Part shown: positions 37,260 through 46,620 of the stretch, piece after piece
Numbering within the stretch: position 1 is the stretch's first letter
Layout: every line of letters begins with the position of its first letter
Source of the DNA: BOG-224 sp963783505
GTDB lineage: Bacteria > Acidobacteriota > Terriglobia > Bryobacterales > Bryobacteraceae
DNA: 64,000 nucleotides
Direction of reading: 5' to 3'
NCBI GenBank assembly: GCA_963783505.1
Contig: CAWAOP010000041.1
Coordinates: forward strand, 248,001 to 312,000
Translations under genes and position numbers: made by a program
The notes under the pieces: generated by a model
What the model was told of the DNA's origin: nothing
The model's input: the letters and a program-made list of their open reading frames with translations, nothing else
Databases searched by the model: none

Positions 37260-38477
37260 TCAATCGCCAAAGACCACCGCACGGCGTTCTTTCCCCACCG
37301 CGGTCACGCCCGCGGCGAACAGGAAGACGGTCACCGCCACGATGGCCATGGCGGTCGCGTAGCCGGTATGGCCGGCGATCGCGGCCTCCAGGTAGCCGAC
37401 AGACCCCGCGATCAGCACGCCGCATTGGTATCCGAAACCCGGAAGGAATCCACGCACCGAATCCGGCGAGAGTTCGGAGAGGTGCGCGGGGACCACTCCC
37501 CAAGCGCCTTGCACCAGGAATTGCATCAGGAACGCGCCCGCCCAGAGCAAAGCGATCGAAGGAGCGTAGGCCCATAGAGGGACAACCAGCGCCGCCCCTA
37601 CCAGCGACGCTACCATGGCGCGCCGTCTTCCCCACCAATCCGAGAACAGCCCGACCAGCGTGCCGCCCGTTATCGCTCCCAGCATCGAGAACGCCGTCAG
37701 CACGGCTCTGTCCGGAGGCTTGAACCCCCAGTGCCGCTCCAGGAACGTTGGGTACATATCCTGTGTGCCGTGCGAAGACAGATTCATGCCGGTCATCAGC
37801 GCAACTATATAAAGGAAAAGCTTCCAGTGACCGAGAATCGTGGTTCCCAGATCGCGCCAACTCTCCCGCCGTGTCCGCTGCCATACCTCGGACTCTTTCA
37901 CATGGAATCTTACGTAGACTGCCAGTAGCGCCGGCAGACCCCCGAGGAAAAATAACGGCCGCCATCCGATGCGGCCGAACAGGAAGAAGTAACAGACCGC
38001 CGCCAGCAGGTATCCGCAAGCGTACCCTTGCTGCAACAGGCCGGAGAGCACGCCCCGCAATCGCGCCGGTACTTTCTCCATGGCCAGCGAAGCTCCCACG
38101 CCCCACTCGCCGCCCATGCCGATTCCGAACAGAGCGCGCAGACACAGAAACACCGTGTAATTCGGCGCCAGCCCCGAGAGGACTTCGATGATGGAATAGA
38201 AGATCAGATCCAACATCAGCGGCAGCCGCCGGCCGTAACGGTCCGCAATCAGTCCGAAGATAAACGCGCCTACCGGCCTGAACGCCAGCGTGACGAACAG
38301 AGTGAATGCCATCTCCTTATCGGACTTGTGGAATTCGCGTCCGATGGCGGTGAGGCACATGACCACCAGAAAGTAATCGAAGGCGTCGAGGGTCCAACCC
38401 AGGAAGCCGGCCAGCAACGCAGCGCGGTGATCGGTTCCCTTAGGTTGCGTGCCCGAGTTAGCCGGCGAGTTCGTCAC
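37260..38477 (-). CDS. MFS sugar/acid:proton symporter
   Basis: A 405-residue, 12-helix transporter: AGFLGWTLDAFDYFLVVM (helix 1 with the acidic residues of the sialic-acid/aromatic-acid symporter group), the DRYGRRLPLM loop 2-3 motif, and FSDWWGRRRAM between helices 8 and 9. It heads the apparent MFS-ROK-SIS operon, so it plausibly imports the sugar that the kinase and SIS protein process. The sequence resembles NanT-type members, but the substrate is inference only. Confidence 0.86.
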   Translation of the reverse strand: MTNSPANSGTQPKGTDHRAALLAGFLGWTLDAFDYFLVVMCLTAIGREFHKSDKEMAFTLFVTLAFRPVGAFIFGLIADRYGRRLPLMLDLIFYSIIEVLSGLAPNYTVFLCLRALFGIGMGGEWGVGASLAMEKVPARLRGVLSGLLQQGYACGYLLAAVCYFFLFGRIGWRPLFFLGGLPALLAVYVRFHVKESEVWQRTRRESWRDLGTTILGHWKLFLYIVALMTGMNLSSHGTQDMYPTFLERHWGFKPPDRAVLTAFSMLGAITGGTLVGLFSDWWGRRRAMVASLVGAALVVPLWAYAPSIALLWAGAFLMQFLVQGAWGVVPAHLSELSPDSVRGFLPGFGYQCGVLIAGSVGYLEAAIAGHTGYATAMAIVAVTVFLFAAGVTAVGKERRAVVFGD

Positions 38478-38604
38478 GTTCAGGTCATCTTAACCCCAAT
38501 ACAGGCGCGCCGGACTTGGTTGACGGCCACTCCCGCATCGGCGAGAATCGGACAAGACTGTGCGGGATTTCATCGAGAAGCGTGAAGATATCGAACGGCG
38601 CGCC

Positions 38605-38980
38605 ATGACGGCTCCCGCGCGCCCCGCTCCCGAGTGGATCGTCGCAAAGCGCAGGGAATACAGGATCAAAGCGGCGCTTTTGTCGGGGGGGGCCTTTCGC
38701 GGCCGCGGTATTGGCCCAAGTGGCCCTGTTTTTGGGGCTCGTCGGCTTTTGGGCCTGGCGGTGGAAACGCGCTGTGCCGGCTGTCCTTCTCCTAGGCGGA
38801 GCCATGGACCTGCTGTTCGGATTGAACAAACGCGCCAGGAAATACCGGGCAGCGGCCTCCATCCTGACGGTGGCGATTGATCGATTCGAGTCTGCCCAAT
38901 CCGCCGATCTTGCCGCGTTGGATCAAGCCGCGCGCGAGGCTGCCGCCGCTCTCGATCAGAAAGCGGCTGTGGCCGGCTAA
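38605..38980 (+). CDS. small membrane protein, frameshifted in a G-run
   Basis: The N-terminal part (APEWIVAKRREYRIKAALLSGG) and the C-terminal part (AAVLAQVALFLGLVGFWAWRW, VPAVLLLGGAMDLLFGL, then a soluble Ala-rich helix) are in different frames. They meet at eight Gs (38685-38692). Seven Gs give one continuous ~124-residue protein with two membrane helices. The family is not recognised. The alternative start is the GTG at 38560. It converges with the next gene, the stops overlapping by a few bases. Confidence 0.6.
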
Positions 38981-39349
38981 GTCTCCTCTCGCCTCGCAAG
39001 CGCGGGGTACAACGCCCAAACCAAGCTTAACGCCAGCGCGCCCGCTATCACCCAAGCTTGCGTCAGCAACGCCGCATTTCCCGAGGCAAACAGCGCCGCC
39101 ATCGGTCCGCGCAAGGCAAGCGCCCACAGAATCAGCGCATACGCCAGCAGATTGCCGCGTGCGATCCACCGGCAGAAGAACCATACGCACGCCAGGCGCA
39201 GCGCCGCAAGGCCCGCTTCAAGCGCGAGTTCAGGCGGGAGTGTGCACGTCCGGCGAGACCATAACGAACACGACCGCCACCGCCAGCGCCGCCAGCATCC
39301 AGCGTCTTGGAACTCTCGGAATGACCAGCGCCGCTATAGCCAACTCCAT
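38977..39349 (-). CDS. small membrane protein downstream of the large CPBP gene, frameshifted
   Basis: The first part (MELAIAALVIPRVPRRWMLAALAVAVVFVMVSPDVHTP) starts inside the end of the CPBP gene (16-base overlap). The second (PELALEAGLAALRLACVWFFC, LLAYALILWALALRGP, WVIAGALALSLVWALYPALA) is one frame away. Removing one base of the GGG at 39236-39238 joins them into ~123 residues with about four membrane helices. Unknown family; likely co-expressed with the CPBP protein. Confidence 0.55.
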
Positions 39350-42337
39350 GCCGCGCCCATGATGACGCTTCGGATTCCGTCCGCCAGAGTCGAGACCGCC
39401 GGAGCGGCGCTCGCGATGAGAGTGGGCGCGTCGATGGAAAACAATGCCTGCGCCGGGAAGAGCGTTACGAGCGCGGCTCTCACTTTTCCCAAGACCAACG
39501 AAAGGGCCGCCGCCGCTGCGAGGGCGATGGCTGCGTCCACGCCCATAGCGCGGCGGTTCGCAAAACGAAAAATAGCCAGGCTTTCCGGAAAATACGATTC
39601 GAGAAACGCAATCGCGGCGGCCAACACGATGAACAAGAATAGAGCCGACATTCCCAGCGAGGCGTACAGCTCTGCCTGGTAGGTATCCAGAGGCATGGCG
39701 GTGGAATAACTGCGAAGCAGAAGCGGGAGTTCAAGCAGCGGACCAGCCAGCCCGAGCAGCGTAGGCGCAACCGCCAGCGCCAGGGCTTTGCGCCACTGGA
39801 CCTGCCCGCGACGGGCTTTTTGAATGAGCAGCCAGACCCCAATCACTGCAACCCCGGCCATACCCGCCAGGCGGAACGCCAGCGCGACGATCGAAATGGC
39901 GTTCTGCCGCTCGCGGGCGCGCGACCACGCTTCCGGCAGTTTCCAGTAAGCTCTGGCCGCGGTCACCCGGTCGCCCGAAACGACAACCTCGATGCGGTAA
40001 TGGGCTTCCTCCACGTTTCGGGCGTCGCCGGGACGAGCCTCCCAAGTCAGCGTATAGTCCCGGCGCGCCTTCTTCATTTCGGAGGCGGCCTCTTTGAGAT
40101 CGAGCGCGGAAGTATCCCAGCCATGCGCGGCCGCGAATGCCGCGGCGATCTCACGAGCCGCGGCCGACGGCAAATCCGCGCCCGGCCGATCCTCGGGCAC
40201 TGTCCTGGCGAAACCGGTGACCTTTCCCGTCTCCGGGTTGACCGCAGCGGTGACCTCCTCCTGTTCGAGCGACTTGAAATAGCGGACCTCCCAGAACCGC
40301 GCGGGCCTGTAGCGCTCGAAGAGGTTCGAAGCCGCCGTCACGCCGCGGTGTTCGAGGAAATACTTCGCCGTGAGGCTGTCGTCGCCTCCCCAGTGCGCCG
40401 CGGGAACGATGACCGTCCGGAAGCCCGATGGGTCAAACCCGTTCGCGCGCACGAACGCATCGGTCGATGCGCGCGCCTGCGCCGCGGTCAGCCGGAAAGA
40501 GGGCGAGTCCCCGAAGTGGCTCGCCGGAATCGCCAGCGCAGCAAGGCATACGACCGCGATGCCCACCGCCGCCCATCTCCAGTGCGCCGTCAACGGCCGG
40601 TATCCCGAGGCCGTCGCCGGAGTCTCCGCTCGCGGCTGGGCGGGCGGCGTCTCGGCCTTCGGCTCGTCGCCGTTCAAGAGCCCTGTTTCCGGCTCAAAAC
40701 CGCCGCGCAGGAAATACGCCGCAAGCGCGGCGGCCGCGGGCAGCGCCACCAACCCCGCGCTGGCGGCTCCCGAAAGCTTGAAATACATGCTGTGCGAACG
40801 CAGCAGCAGCATGGCGCTGTAGAGCGCGTCCACCGAATAGTGCCAGACCAGGGTTGGGAGAATTCCCCAGCGCAGCATGATCAGCCCGAGCGCTACGCCG
40901 CCGATCCCAACCTCCACACCGCGAATGTAGAACGGCTGGTTCGGGTACCCGGCGTGCCCGAATCCCCAGATGAACGCAGCCAGCACCACCGCCACCGCCA
41001 GCGAGCGCGTCAGCTTCCTCAGGAAGGGGATGGCGAACATGCGGAACATGAATTCTTCCGAGACGGCCGGGAAGAACCCTCCGAACAGAACGTAAAGCCA
41101 CGGAAAGCGCGTGTTGAGCAAGTCGCTGTAAGGAACGTCGGCGGGCGACCACGCTCCGAACCGGTTGGCCGTCAAATAAAACGCCACTTGATAAGCGATG
41201 AACACACCCGCGAGCGAAATTCCAAGCACCGCGCCCAGGAAGAAACTCCGGGTGCGCAACCCGCGTAGGCTGAACAAGCCGCCGAGCGACACGCGGCCCG
41301 GAAACATCTCGCGATAAAGGGGTTCCGCTCCCGCGGCCAGGATGAACAGCAAACCGCCCGCCGCCAGCGCGGAACCCAGACCCACCAGCAGTTGTTGAGA
41401 AATGAAGCTGCCGTATGAATCGGTGGTCGAATAATCGAACTCGCGGAGAGGAAACTCGTTGAGCGCGGCCAGGAACGCAAGCAGCGGCGCCTGTTACGCC
41501 AATGACCGATGCGCGCCGCCAGCGAACGTCATGGCCGCGCAACCGCAGCGCAATGGTGGCAAGCAGACCGACCAGCAGAAGGGTCATCACCGCGGTATCG
41601 GCCACCGACGCCAACTCGTTCTTCGAGCGCAGGCGTTCGTAATCGCGCGTCCACTGTTCGGGGATCTTCAGGTACTCGCGGTACTCGGCTGGCTCGTCGC
41701 CGTGAAGCGTCACCTCGATGCGGCTGGTTGCGCCGTGTACGTCGAAGTCGCGTTCCTTCCAGGTGAACATCCAATCCACCCGGTTTGGCCGCGCAACCCT
41801 GGATTGCTCGACGAAATCGAGCGCCGCCGGGTCCCGATGAAACCGCGTCTTCAGATACGTCTCCGCCAGAGCGCGGCCTTCCTCCGCCGTGGGGCTCGCG
41901 CCCGGAGCGTCCTCGGGAACCTGGTGCTCGAAGCCCACCACCTCGCCGGCCGGAGTCACATCGAGGCTGTACTCCTCCTTTTGTTGCGGCCGGAACCAGC
42001 GATAGGACCACCGCCAGAGCCGGATACGCGATCCCATGATGCGGTTGGCCTGCTCGAGGCCCAGTTCGCGTTCGAGGAAGGTCTTGGCTTCGTCATCGAA
42101 CGAAAAACGCGAAGCCTCGCGGTACGAGCCGGTGTTGTAGCCCTGTTCGGAAAGGAATCGCCCGGCGATTGTTCCCGCATCCGTGCGATTGACGCGAAAA
42201 TCGATGGATGCCTCGGGAAAGGCGCGGTAGAAGTTCCGGAACGAAAACCATCCCGCGCCCGCCAGCAGGGCCAGGCAGACGATCAAAAAGCGGTAATCGG
42301 AGCCGCGCAGGCGATCTTTAGCTGTTCCAGGAGACAC
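39334..42337 (-). CDS. large CPBP intramembrane protease-like protein with duplicated extracytoplasmic modules, frameshifted
   Basis: About 1000 residues after correction. One N-terminal membrane helix is followed by an extracytoplasmic domain (VNRTDAGTIAGRFLSEQGY, FDVHGATSRIEVTLHGD) and a helix. Next comes the CPBP protease core (FPAVSEEFMFRMFAIPFLRK, FGHAGYPNQPF, WHYSVDALY), and then a second copy of the extracytoplasmic domain (LTAAQARASTDAFVRANGF, EEAHYRIEVVVSGD) plus ~6 helices. The two extracytoplasmic modules and the flanking VxWRKA-type loops look like an internal duplication. The frame breaks near 41491, where one extra base separates ASVIGVT from APLLAFLAAL. Confidence 0.78.
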
Positions 42338-42500
42338 AATGATTCACCGTGTGTTCCATTCTATCTATAAGGAGCTTGCGCAAAGGCGACGGACTCTGGC
42401 TGAAGTGGCAGGCCACAGCCCGTTGCCTGCAACCCGGAGAAGCGCGCGCGCGTCAGCTATGGAGAGCCGCGGCGCGCGGCAGGGAGGATTGACGGCGATC

Positions 42501-43307
42501 ATGAAGCAGATGTTCTTCCGCGGATGCGTGCTTTCGCTGGCGCTCGTCGGCGCGGCGGTTCCTTCTCTGGGTTCCGACGATGCTAACGCGATTCTGGAGC
42601 GCTTCGTGGCCGCCCAAAAGAAGAACGGGGAGCAGGCGAGCCAATACACCTACGTCGAACAAACGGTCTACTTTGGATTCGACAAGAACGGTCAGCCCCA
42701 AAAGAAAAGCTCCGAGACGAATGACGTGATCTTCCTGGAGGGTTCCACTTACAAACGGTTGATCGCCCGGAACGAGCGCCCGCTCGATCCGAAGGAAGCG
42801 GCCAAGGAAGAGAAGAAGATGCAGCAGACCGCCGCCGAACGGCGCCAGCAGCGGAAGTCGGGGATCTTTCATAAGGAAGTCACGATGGGTTCGGACGCCG
42901 ACTTGCTTACGCTCTTCGATAGCCGGCTGCTCGGCGAAGAAGAAGTCAACGGCAGGAAAACTTGGGTGGTCGAATGTTCCCCGAAGGCCGGATATAAGCC
43001 AGCGAATGAGCGCGAGAAAGAGGTTCTCAGCTTCAGCCGCAAGCTTTGGATCGACGAGTTGGAAAATGTAACTTTGAAATCCGTTCACACGGTCGTCGGA
43101 CCGCACATCGTGTTTATGCCGGGCACGACGGTTACCTGGGAGTTCGAGAAGATCAACGGAGACGCCTGGGTGATGGCTTCCATGGTGCTCGACGGCAGGC
43201 TTCAGATCGCCAAAATCGTCAAGCCGCGGGCAAGGACCGAATACAAGAACTCCAAGTTCCAGAAGTTCGACGTGCAGTCCAGCATTACCACGGGCGAGCC
43301 GAAATAG
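42501..43307 (+). CDS. secreted hypothetical protein
   Basis: A 268-residue protein with a signal peptide (FFRGCVLSLALVGAAVPSLG) and then a soluble domain: ANAILERFVAAQKKNGEQASQYTYVEQTVYFGF, KTWVVECSPKAGYKP, LWIDELENVTLKSVHTV, WEFEKINGDAWVMASMVLDGRL. The layout recalls outer-membrane lipoprotein-sorting (LolA/MucB-like) folds common in acidobacteria, but I cannot name it. ATG at 42501 follows AGGGAGGATTGACGG. Confidence 0.7.
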   Translation: MKQMFFRGCVLSLALVGAAVPSLGSDDANAILERFVAAQKKNGEQASQYTYVEQTVYFGFDKNGQPQKKSSETNDVIFLEGSTYKRLIARNERPLDPKEAAKEEKKMQQTAAERRQQRKSGIFHKEVTMGSDADLLTLFDSRLLGEEEVNGRKTWVVECSPKAGYKPANEREKEVLSFSRKLWIDELENVTLKSVHTVVGPHIVFMPGTTVTWEFEKINGDAWVMASMVLDGRLQIAKIVKPRARTEYKNSKFQKFDVQSSITTGEPK

Positions 43308-43310
43308 TCT

Positions 43311-43763
43311 TTACCGCAACCGATCCAGGACCAGGGTCTCGATGCCAACCACGCGCTGGAAGATCGCGTCGTTCGTGATAATGCCCGTGGCCTCGCTCTC
43401 GATAGCCGTCGCAGCCTGAATTGCGTCCGGCGTCTTAAGGCCATGCGCGGCCCTCAGACGCGCGGCAAGATCCGCGATAGCCAAGCCGGGGGCCACCCAT
43501 GTGAGGTTCGGGTAAGTGGATAACAAGCCGTAAAAAGCGTTCGCGCGCTTCTGGTCCGAACTTTTGTAGGGAGCCACTAACAATTCCGCCATCGTGATAG
43601 TGGAGGTGATTGCAAGCGAACGTGGAGTCTCAAGCCAAGAGAAGACCCGATCCGTAAGCGTGGCGTACTGCGCATTGGCTTCCAGTTGGTAAATAAAGAC
43701 GCAAGTATCGAGAGCAATGCGCCGGTGGCGGCGAAGGAACTCTCCAAGGCGGTCTAGTCCCAA
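43311..43763 (-). CDS. PIN-domain toxin (VapC-like ribonuclease)
   Basis: A 150-residue PIN protein: IALDTCVFIYQLEAN (first Asp), TITMAELLVAPYK (Glu), LKTPDAIQAATAI (Asp) and IITNDAIFQRV (Asn-Asp). These acidic residues bind Mg for RNA cleavage. I choose the TTG at 43763, which overlaps the antitoxin stop by 10 bases; upstream codons belong to the antitoxin in another frame. It probably cleaves a tRNA or rRNA site when free of the antitoxin. Confidence 0.83.
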   Translation of the reverse strand: MGLDRLGEFLRRHRRIALDTCVFIYQLEANAQYATLTDRVFSWLETPRSLAITSTITMAELLVAPYKSSDQKRANAFYGLLSTYPNLTWVAPGLAIADLAARLRAAHGLKTPDAIQAATAIESEATGIITNDAIFQRVVGIETLVLDRLR

Positions 43764-43975
43764 CTCCGGCGTTCCTTCTTGAGGTACGACCGGGAGTACA
43801 GCCCGCGGCCGAGGCCTCGAATAGCTGTCTGGTACGACTTCGGCTTCTGGAGAACGATGACTCGCTCGCCGCAAACTGTGACCAGCAGCCTATCGCCGGC
43901 TTTCACGCCCAAGGCTTGGCGCGCTTCGTGCGGAATCACGATCTGGTTCTTGCTGGAAAGCGTGGCCTCCGTCAT
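43754..43975 (-). CDS. AbrB/MazE-type antitoxin
   Basis: A 73-residue protein with the swapped-hairpin AbrB domain (ATLSSKNQIVIPHEARQALGVKAGDRLLVTV) and a basic C-terminal tail (GLGRGLYSRSYLKKERR) that would wrap the toxin. It precedes and overlaps the PIN gene. It probably represses its own promoter, which should lie in 43976-44052. Confidence 0.85.
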   Translation of the reverse strand: MTEATLSSKNQIVIPHEARQALGVKAGDRLLVTVCGERVIVLQKPKSYQTAIRGLGRGLYSRSYLKKERRSWD

Positions 43976-44052
43976 CGATTTACATCTTAACAAAAAGTAA
44001 AGCGATTGTCCGGACCGGACGCTTGCGCCCATTGTTATACTTATCTGTTCCC

Positions 44053-45981
44053 GTGTTCCATTCCATCGAAAAGCGCGTCGCCGAGGCGTTCCGCGCGCAC
44101 ATCGCGGTTCGATACGGCGTCGATCTCACTCCCAGCGTCGAGCAGCCGCGTCAGAGCGATTTCGGAGAGATGGCCGTTCCCGCGGCGTTCCAACTTGCCA
44201 AGCAACTGAGGCAGGCTCCGCGGAAGATTGCATCGGAACTAGCCGCCGGCCTCGGGCCTATCGCGGGCGTCGCCAGTCTGGAAGTCGCCGGCAACGGCTA
44301 CATCAATATCCGCCTCGACCGCGGAGCTTACGGCGCGGCTCTCCTGGCCGGCGAGTCCGATCCAATCGCGGAGGCCGGCGGCAAAGTTATCGTCGAGCAC
44401 ACCAACATCAACCCCAACAAGGCCGCTCACATCGGCCATTTGCGCAACGCGGCCTTGGGCGATACGTTCGTGCGCATGTTGCGCGCGCGCGGCCTGACGG
44501 TGGAGGCGCAGAACTACATCGATAACACCGGCGTGCAGGTGGCCGACGTCGTGGTGGGCTTTCAACACCTGGAGCGAAAAACCGCCGAGGATGTGCGGGC
44601 GTTGATCGCCGATCCGGCCGTCAAGTTCGATTACTTTTGCTGGGATCTTTACGCCAGGATCTCCGCTTACTACCACGACCACGCCGAAGCGCTCCCATGG
44701 CGCGTGGCGGCGTTGCATGCGATCGAAAGCGGGGAAGGCGAAATCGCCGAACTGGCTCACCTGGTGGCGGACCGTATCGTCGAGACTCACCTGGCCACCA
44801 TGCTGCGGATGGGCGTGGAGTACGACGTGCTGCCGCGCGAGAGCGAAATCCTGCACCTGAAATTCTGGGCTCATGCGTTCGAATTACTGAAAGAACGCAA
44901 GGCGATCTACCTCGAGACGGAGGGTAAGAACTCCGGGTGCTGGGTCATGCCGGGCCTGTCGGACGAAGGCAAGGTGATCGTTCGCTCGAACGGCACGGTG
45001 ACGTACGTTGGCAAGGACATCGCGTACCAGCTTTGGAAATTCGGGCTGCTTGGGCAGGACTTCTTCTATCGGCCGTTTCGGACCTACGCCGACGGCCGCG
45101 TTCTGTGGGTCACGACGGACGATCCCTCCGGCGAACGCCACGGTTTTGGGCGCGCATCGCGCGTCTATAACGTCATCGACTCTCGCCAGTCTTATTTGCA
45201 GGACGTAGTGGCGGCGGGCCTTCGGGGCTTGGGCTACGAGGATCAGGCCTCGCAATCGATCCATTTTTCGTACGAGATGGTGGCGCTCACGCCGCGATGC
45301 TGCGCGGATTTGGGGATTCCGCTCTCCGAGGAAGACCGCAAGAAGGCGTATGTCGAGGTCTCGGGCCGAAAGGGCCTCGGGGTAAAGGCCGACGACCTCA
45401 TGGATTCTCTGATCGCTAAGGCGCTCGAGGAGGTGGATTCGCGGCATCCGGATTCGCCCGCCGACGAGCGCAGGCTGGTTGCATCTCAAATCGCCATCGG
45501 CGCGCTGCGGTTCTTTTTGTTGAGCTTCACCCGCAACACCGTCATCGCCTTCGACCTGCAGGAGGCTTTGAGCTTCGAGGGCGAGACCGGCCCTTACGTG
45601 CAGTACGCGGCCGTGCGGGCGCGGAATATTCTGCGCAAATACGAGGAGCGAGGCGAGCGGCTTCCGGACTTCGCAGCGGACATTTCGCGTGACGCCGTGG
45701 CGCGTCAGCTTCAGTCCGAGGACTTCTGGCAGGTGATGCTGGCAGCCTCCAAGGCCGATTCGGCGCTGGAGCGGGCCGTTACGGCCGGCGAGCCCGCGCA
45801 TGTGGCGAAGTACGCATTCGAACTGGCGCGCTCGTTCAACAACTTCTACCACCAGTATTCCGTGATCCACGAGGAGAACCGCGAGAAGAAAATCTTCCTT
45901 TTGTGGATGACGGACTTCTTCGCGCGTCAACTCGAACGCACGGCCGCGATTCTCGGCATCCCGATTCCCGTTTATATGTAA
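44053..45981 (+). CDS. argS: arginyl-tRNA synthetase
   Basis: A 642-residue class I synthetase: N-terminal Add1 domain, then NINPNKAAHIGHLRNAALGDTFVRML (HIGH motif), TYVGKDIAYQLWK, a KMSK-like loop (GRKGLGVKADDL) and the C-terminal anticodon-binding DALR domain (GPYVQYAAVRARNILRKYEERG onwards). It lacks the canonical KMSKS, as many ArgRS do. I prefer the GTG at 44053 (VFHSIEKRVAEAF) over the ATG at 44023, whose extra residues are not family-like. It charges tRNA-Arg. Confidence 0.94.
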   Translation: MFHSIEKRVAEAFRAHIAVRYGVDLTPSVEQPRQSDFGEMAVPAAFQLAKQLRQAPRKIASELAAGLGPIAGVASLEVAGNGYINIRLDRGAYGAALLAGESDPIAEAGGKVIVEHTNINPNKAAHIGHLRNAALGDTFVRMLRARGLTVEAQNYIDNTGVQVADVVVGFQHLERKTAEDVRALIADPAVKFDYFCWDLYARISAYYHDHAEALPWRVAALHAIESGEGEIAELAHLVADRIVETHLATMLRMGVEYDVLPRESEILHLKFWAHAFELLKERKAIYLETEGKNSGCWVMPGLSDEGKVIVRSNGTVTYVGKDIAYQLWKFGLLGQDFFYRPFRTYADGRVLWVTTDDPSGERHGFGRASRVYNVIDSRQSYLQDVVAAGLRGLGYEDQASQSIHFSYEMVALTPRCCADLGIPLSEEDRKKAYVEVSGRKGLGVKADDLMDSLIAKALEEVDSRHPDSPADERRLVASQIAIGALRFFLLSFTRNTVIAFDLQEALSFEGETGPYVQYAAVRARNILRKYEERGERLPDFAADISRDAVARQLQSEDFWQVMLAASKADSALERAVTAGEPAHVAKYAFELARSFNNFYHQYSVIHEENREKKIFLLWMTDFFARQLERTAAILGIPIPVYM

Positions 45982-45985
45982 GTGG

Positions 45986-46024
45986 GGCAGGCCTCCTGGC
46001 CTGCCGCCGGTCTTCTGACCGGCG
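45986..46024. repeat. tandem short hairpins after argS (REP-like)
   Basis: Two adjacent perfect 8-bp stems: GGCAGGCC-TCCT-GGCCTGCC (45986-46005) and CGCCGGTC-TTCT-GACCGGCG (46005-46024), sharing a base. They separate convergent argS and the lipoprotein gene and may end transcription from both sides or be a dispersed repeat. Confidence 0.8.
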
Positions 46025-46053
46025 CGTATTGAGTTCCGCCGCAGCGGCCCGGC

Positions 46054-46620
46054 CTACTTCGCCGCCAGAGCCCGCAACGCAATGTTGTGCGCCACCACTC
46101 CCAGTTCCCGCAACTCCGGCGGATTGGGTGGAATGGCGTTGTCTAACTGGAAGTTTACCGTGACGGCCTCTCCCGCCAGTTGATCGGCGGGGACGGCCGC
46201 GGAGTATACGTAATCTCCGGACCGAGAGTACGTTTGCGGGGGGAAGATCGCTCCGCCGACGCTCGCGGCCAGCGTGACGGTCTTCAGTTTGGCGATCACG
46301 GGATCGGGCACGGTGAATCGGAACTCGAGTTGCGCCCCGTTTTGCGCGGCGCCCGGCGGCGTCCGCAGAATCGCGCTGAACTGCCTGGCTGTCCAGCGCC
46401 ACGCGCCAGCCTCGATTCCGTAGAATCCCTTCAACAACTGGACGGCGGCGCGAGGATTCCCTACGGCGACCTCCGATTCCAGTCGGCCCGGTTGTTCGGG
46501 GCTCGCCGCATGGTTGCGCGCGCGCTTGCAGCCGAACGGCGCCAGCGCGGCGAGGATGACAAGACCCGCGAGCGAAACGCGTCGCGCGCCCCGCTTGTTC
46601 CAATTAATCGCTCGATTCAT
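46054..46620 (-). CDS. putative lipoprotein
   Basis: A 188-residue protein with an N-terminal hydrophobic segment ending in a lipobox-like LAPFGC (residue ~31), then a soluble domain (LESEVAVGNPRAAVQLLKGFYGIEAGAWRWTARQFSAIL; TVTLAASVGGAIFPPQTYSRSGDYVYSAAVPA). It starts within the last 4 bases of the molybdopterin oxidoreductase gene, so it is co-expressed. I do not recognise the family; the domain resembles those of acidobacterial sugar- or peptide-binding lipoproteins only loosely. Confidence 0.65.
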   Translation of the reverse strand: MNRAINWNKRGARRVSLAGLVILAALAPFGCKRARNHAASPEQPGRLESEVAVGNPRAAVQLLKGFYGIEAGAWRWTARQFSAILRTPPGAAQNGAQLEFRFTVPDPVIAKLKTVTLAASVGGAIFPPQTYSRSGDYVYSAAVPADQLAGEAVTVNFQLDNAIPPNPPELRELGVVAHNIALRALAAK

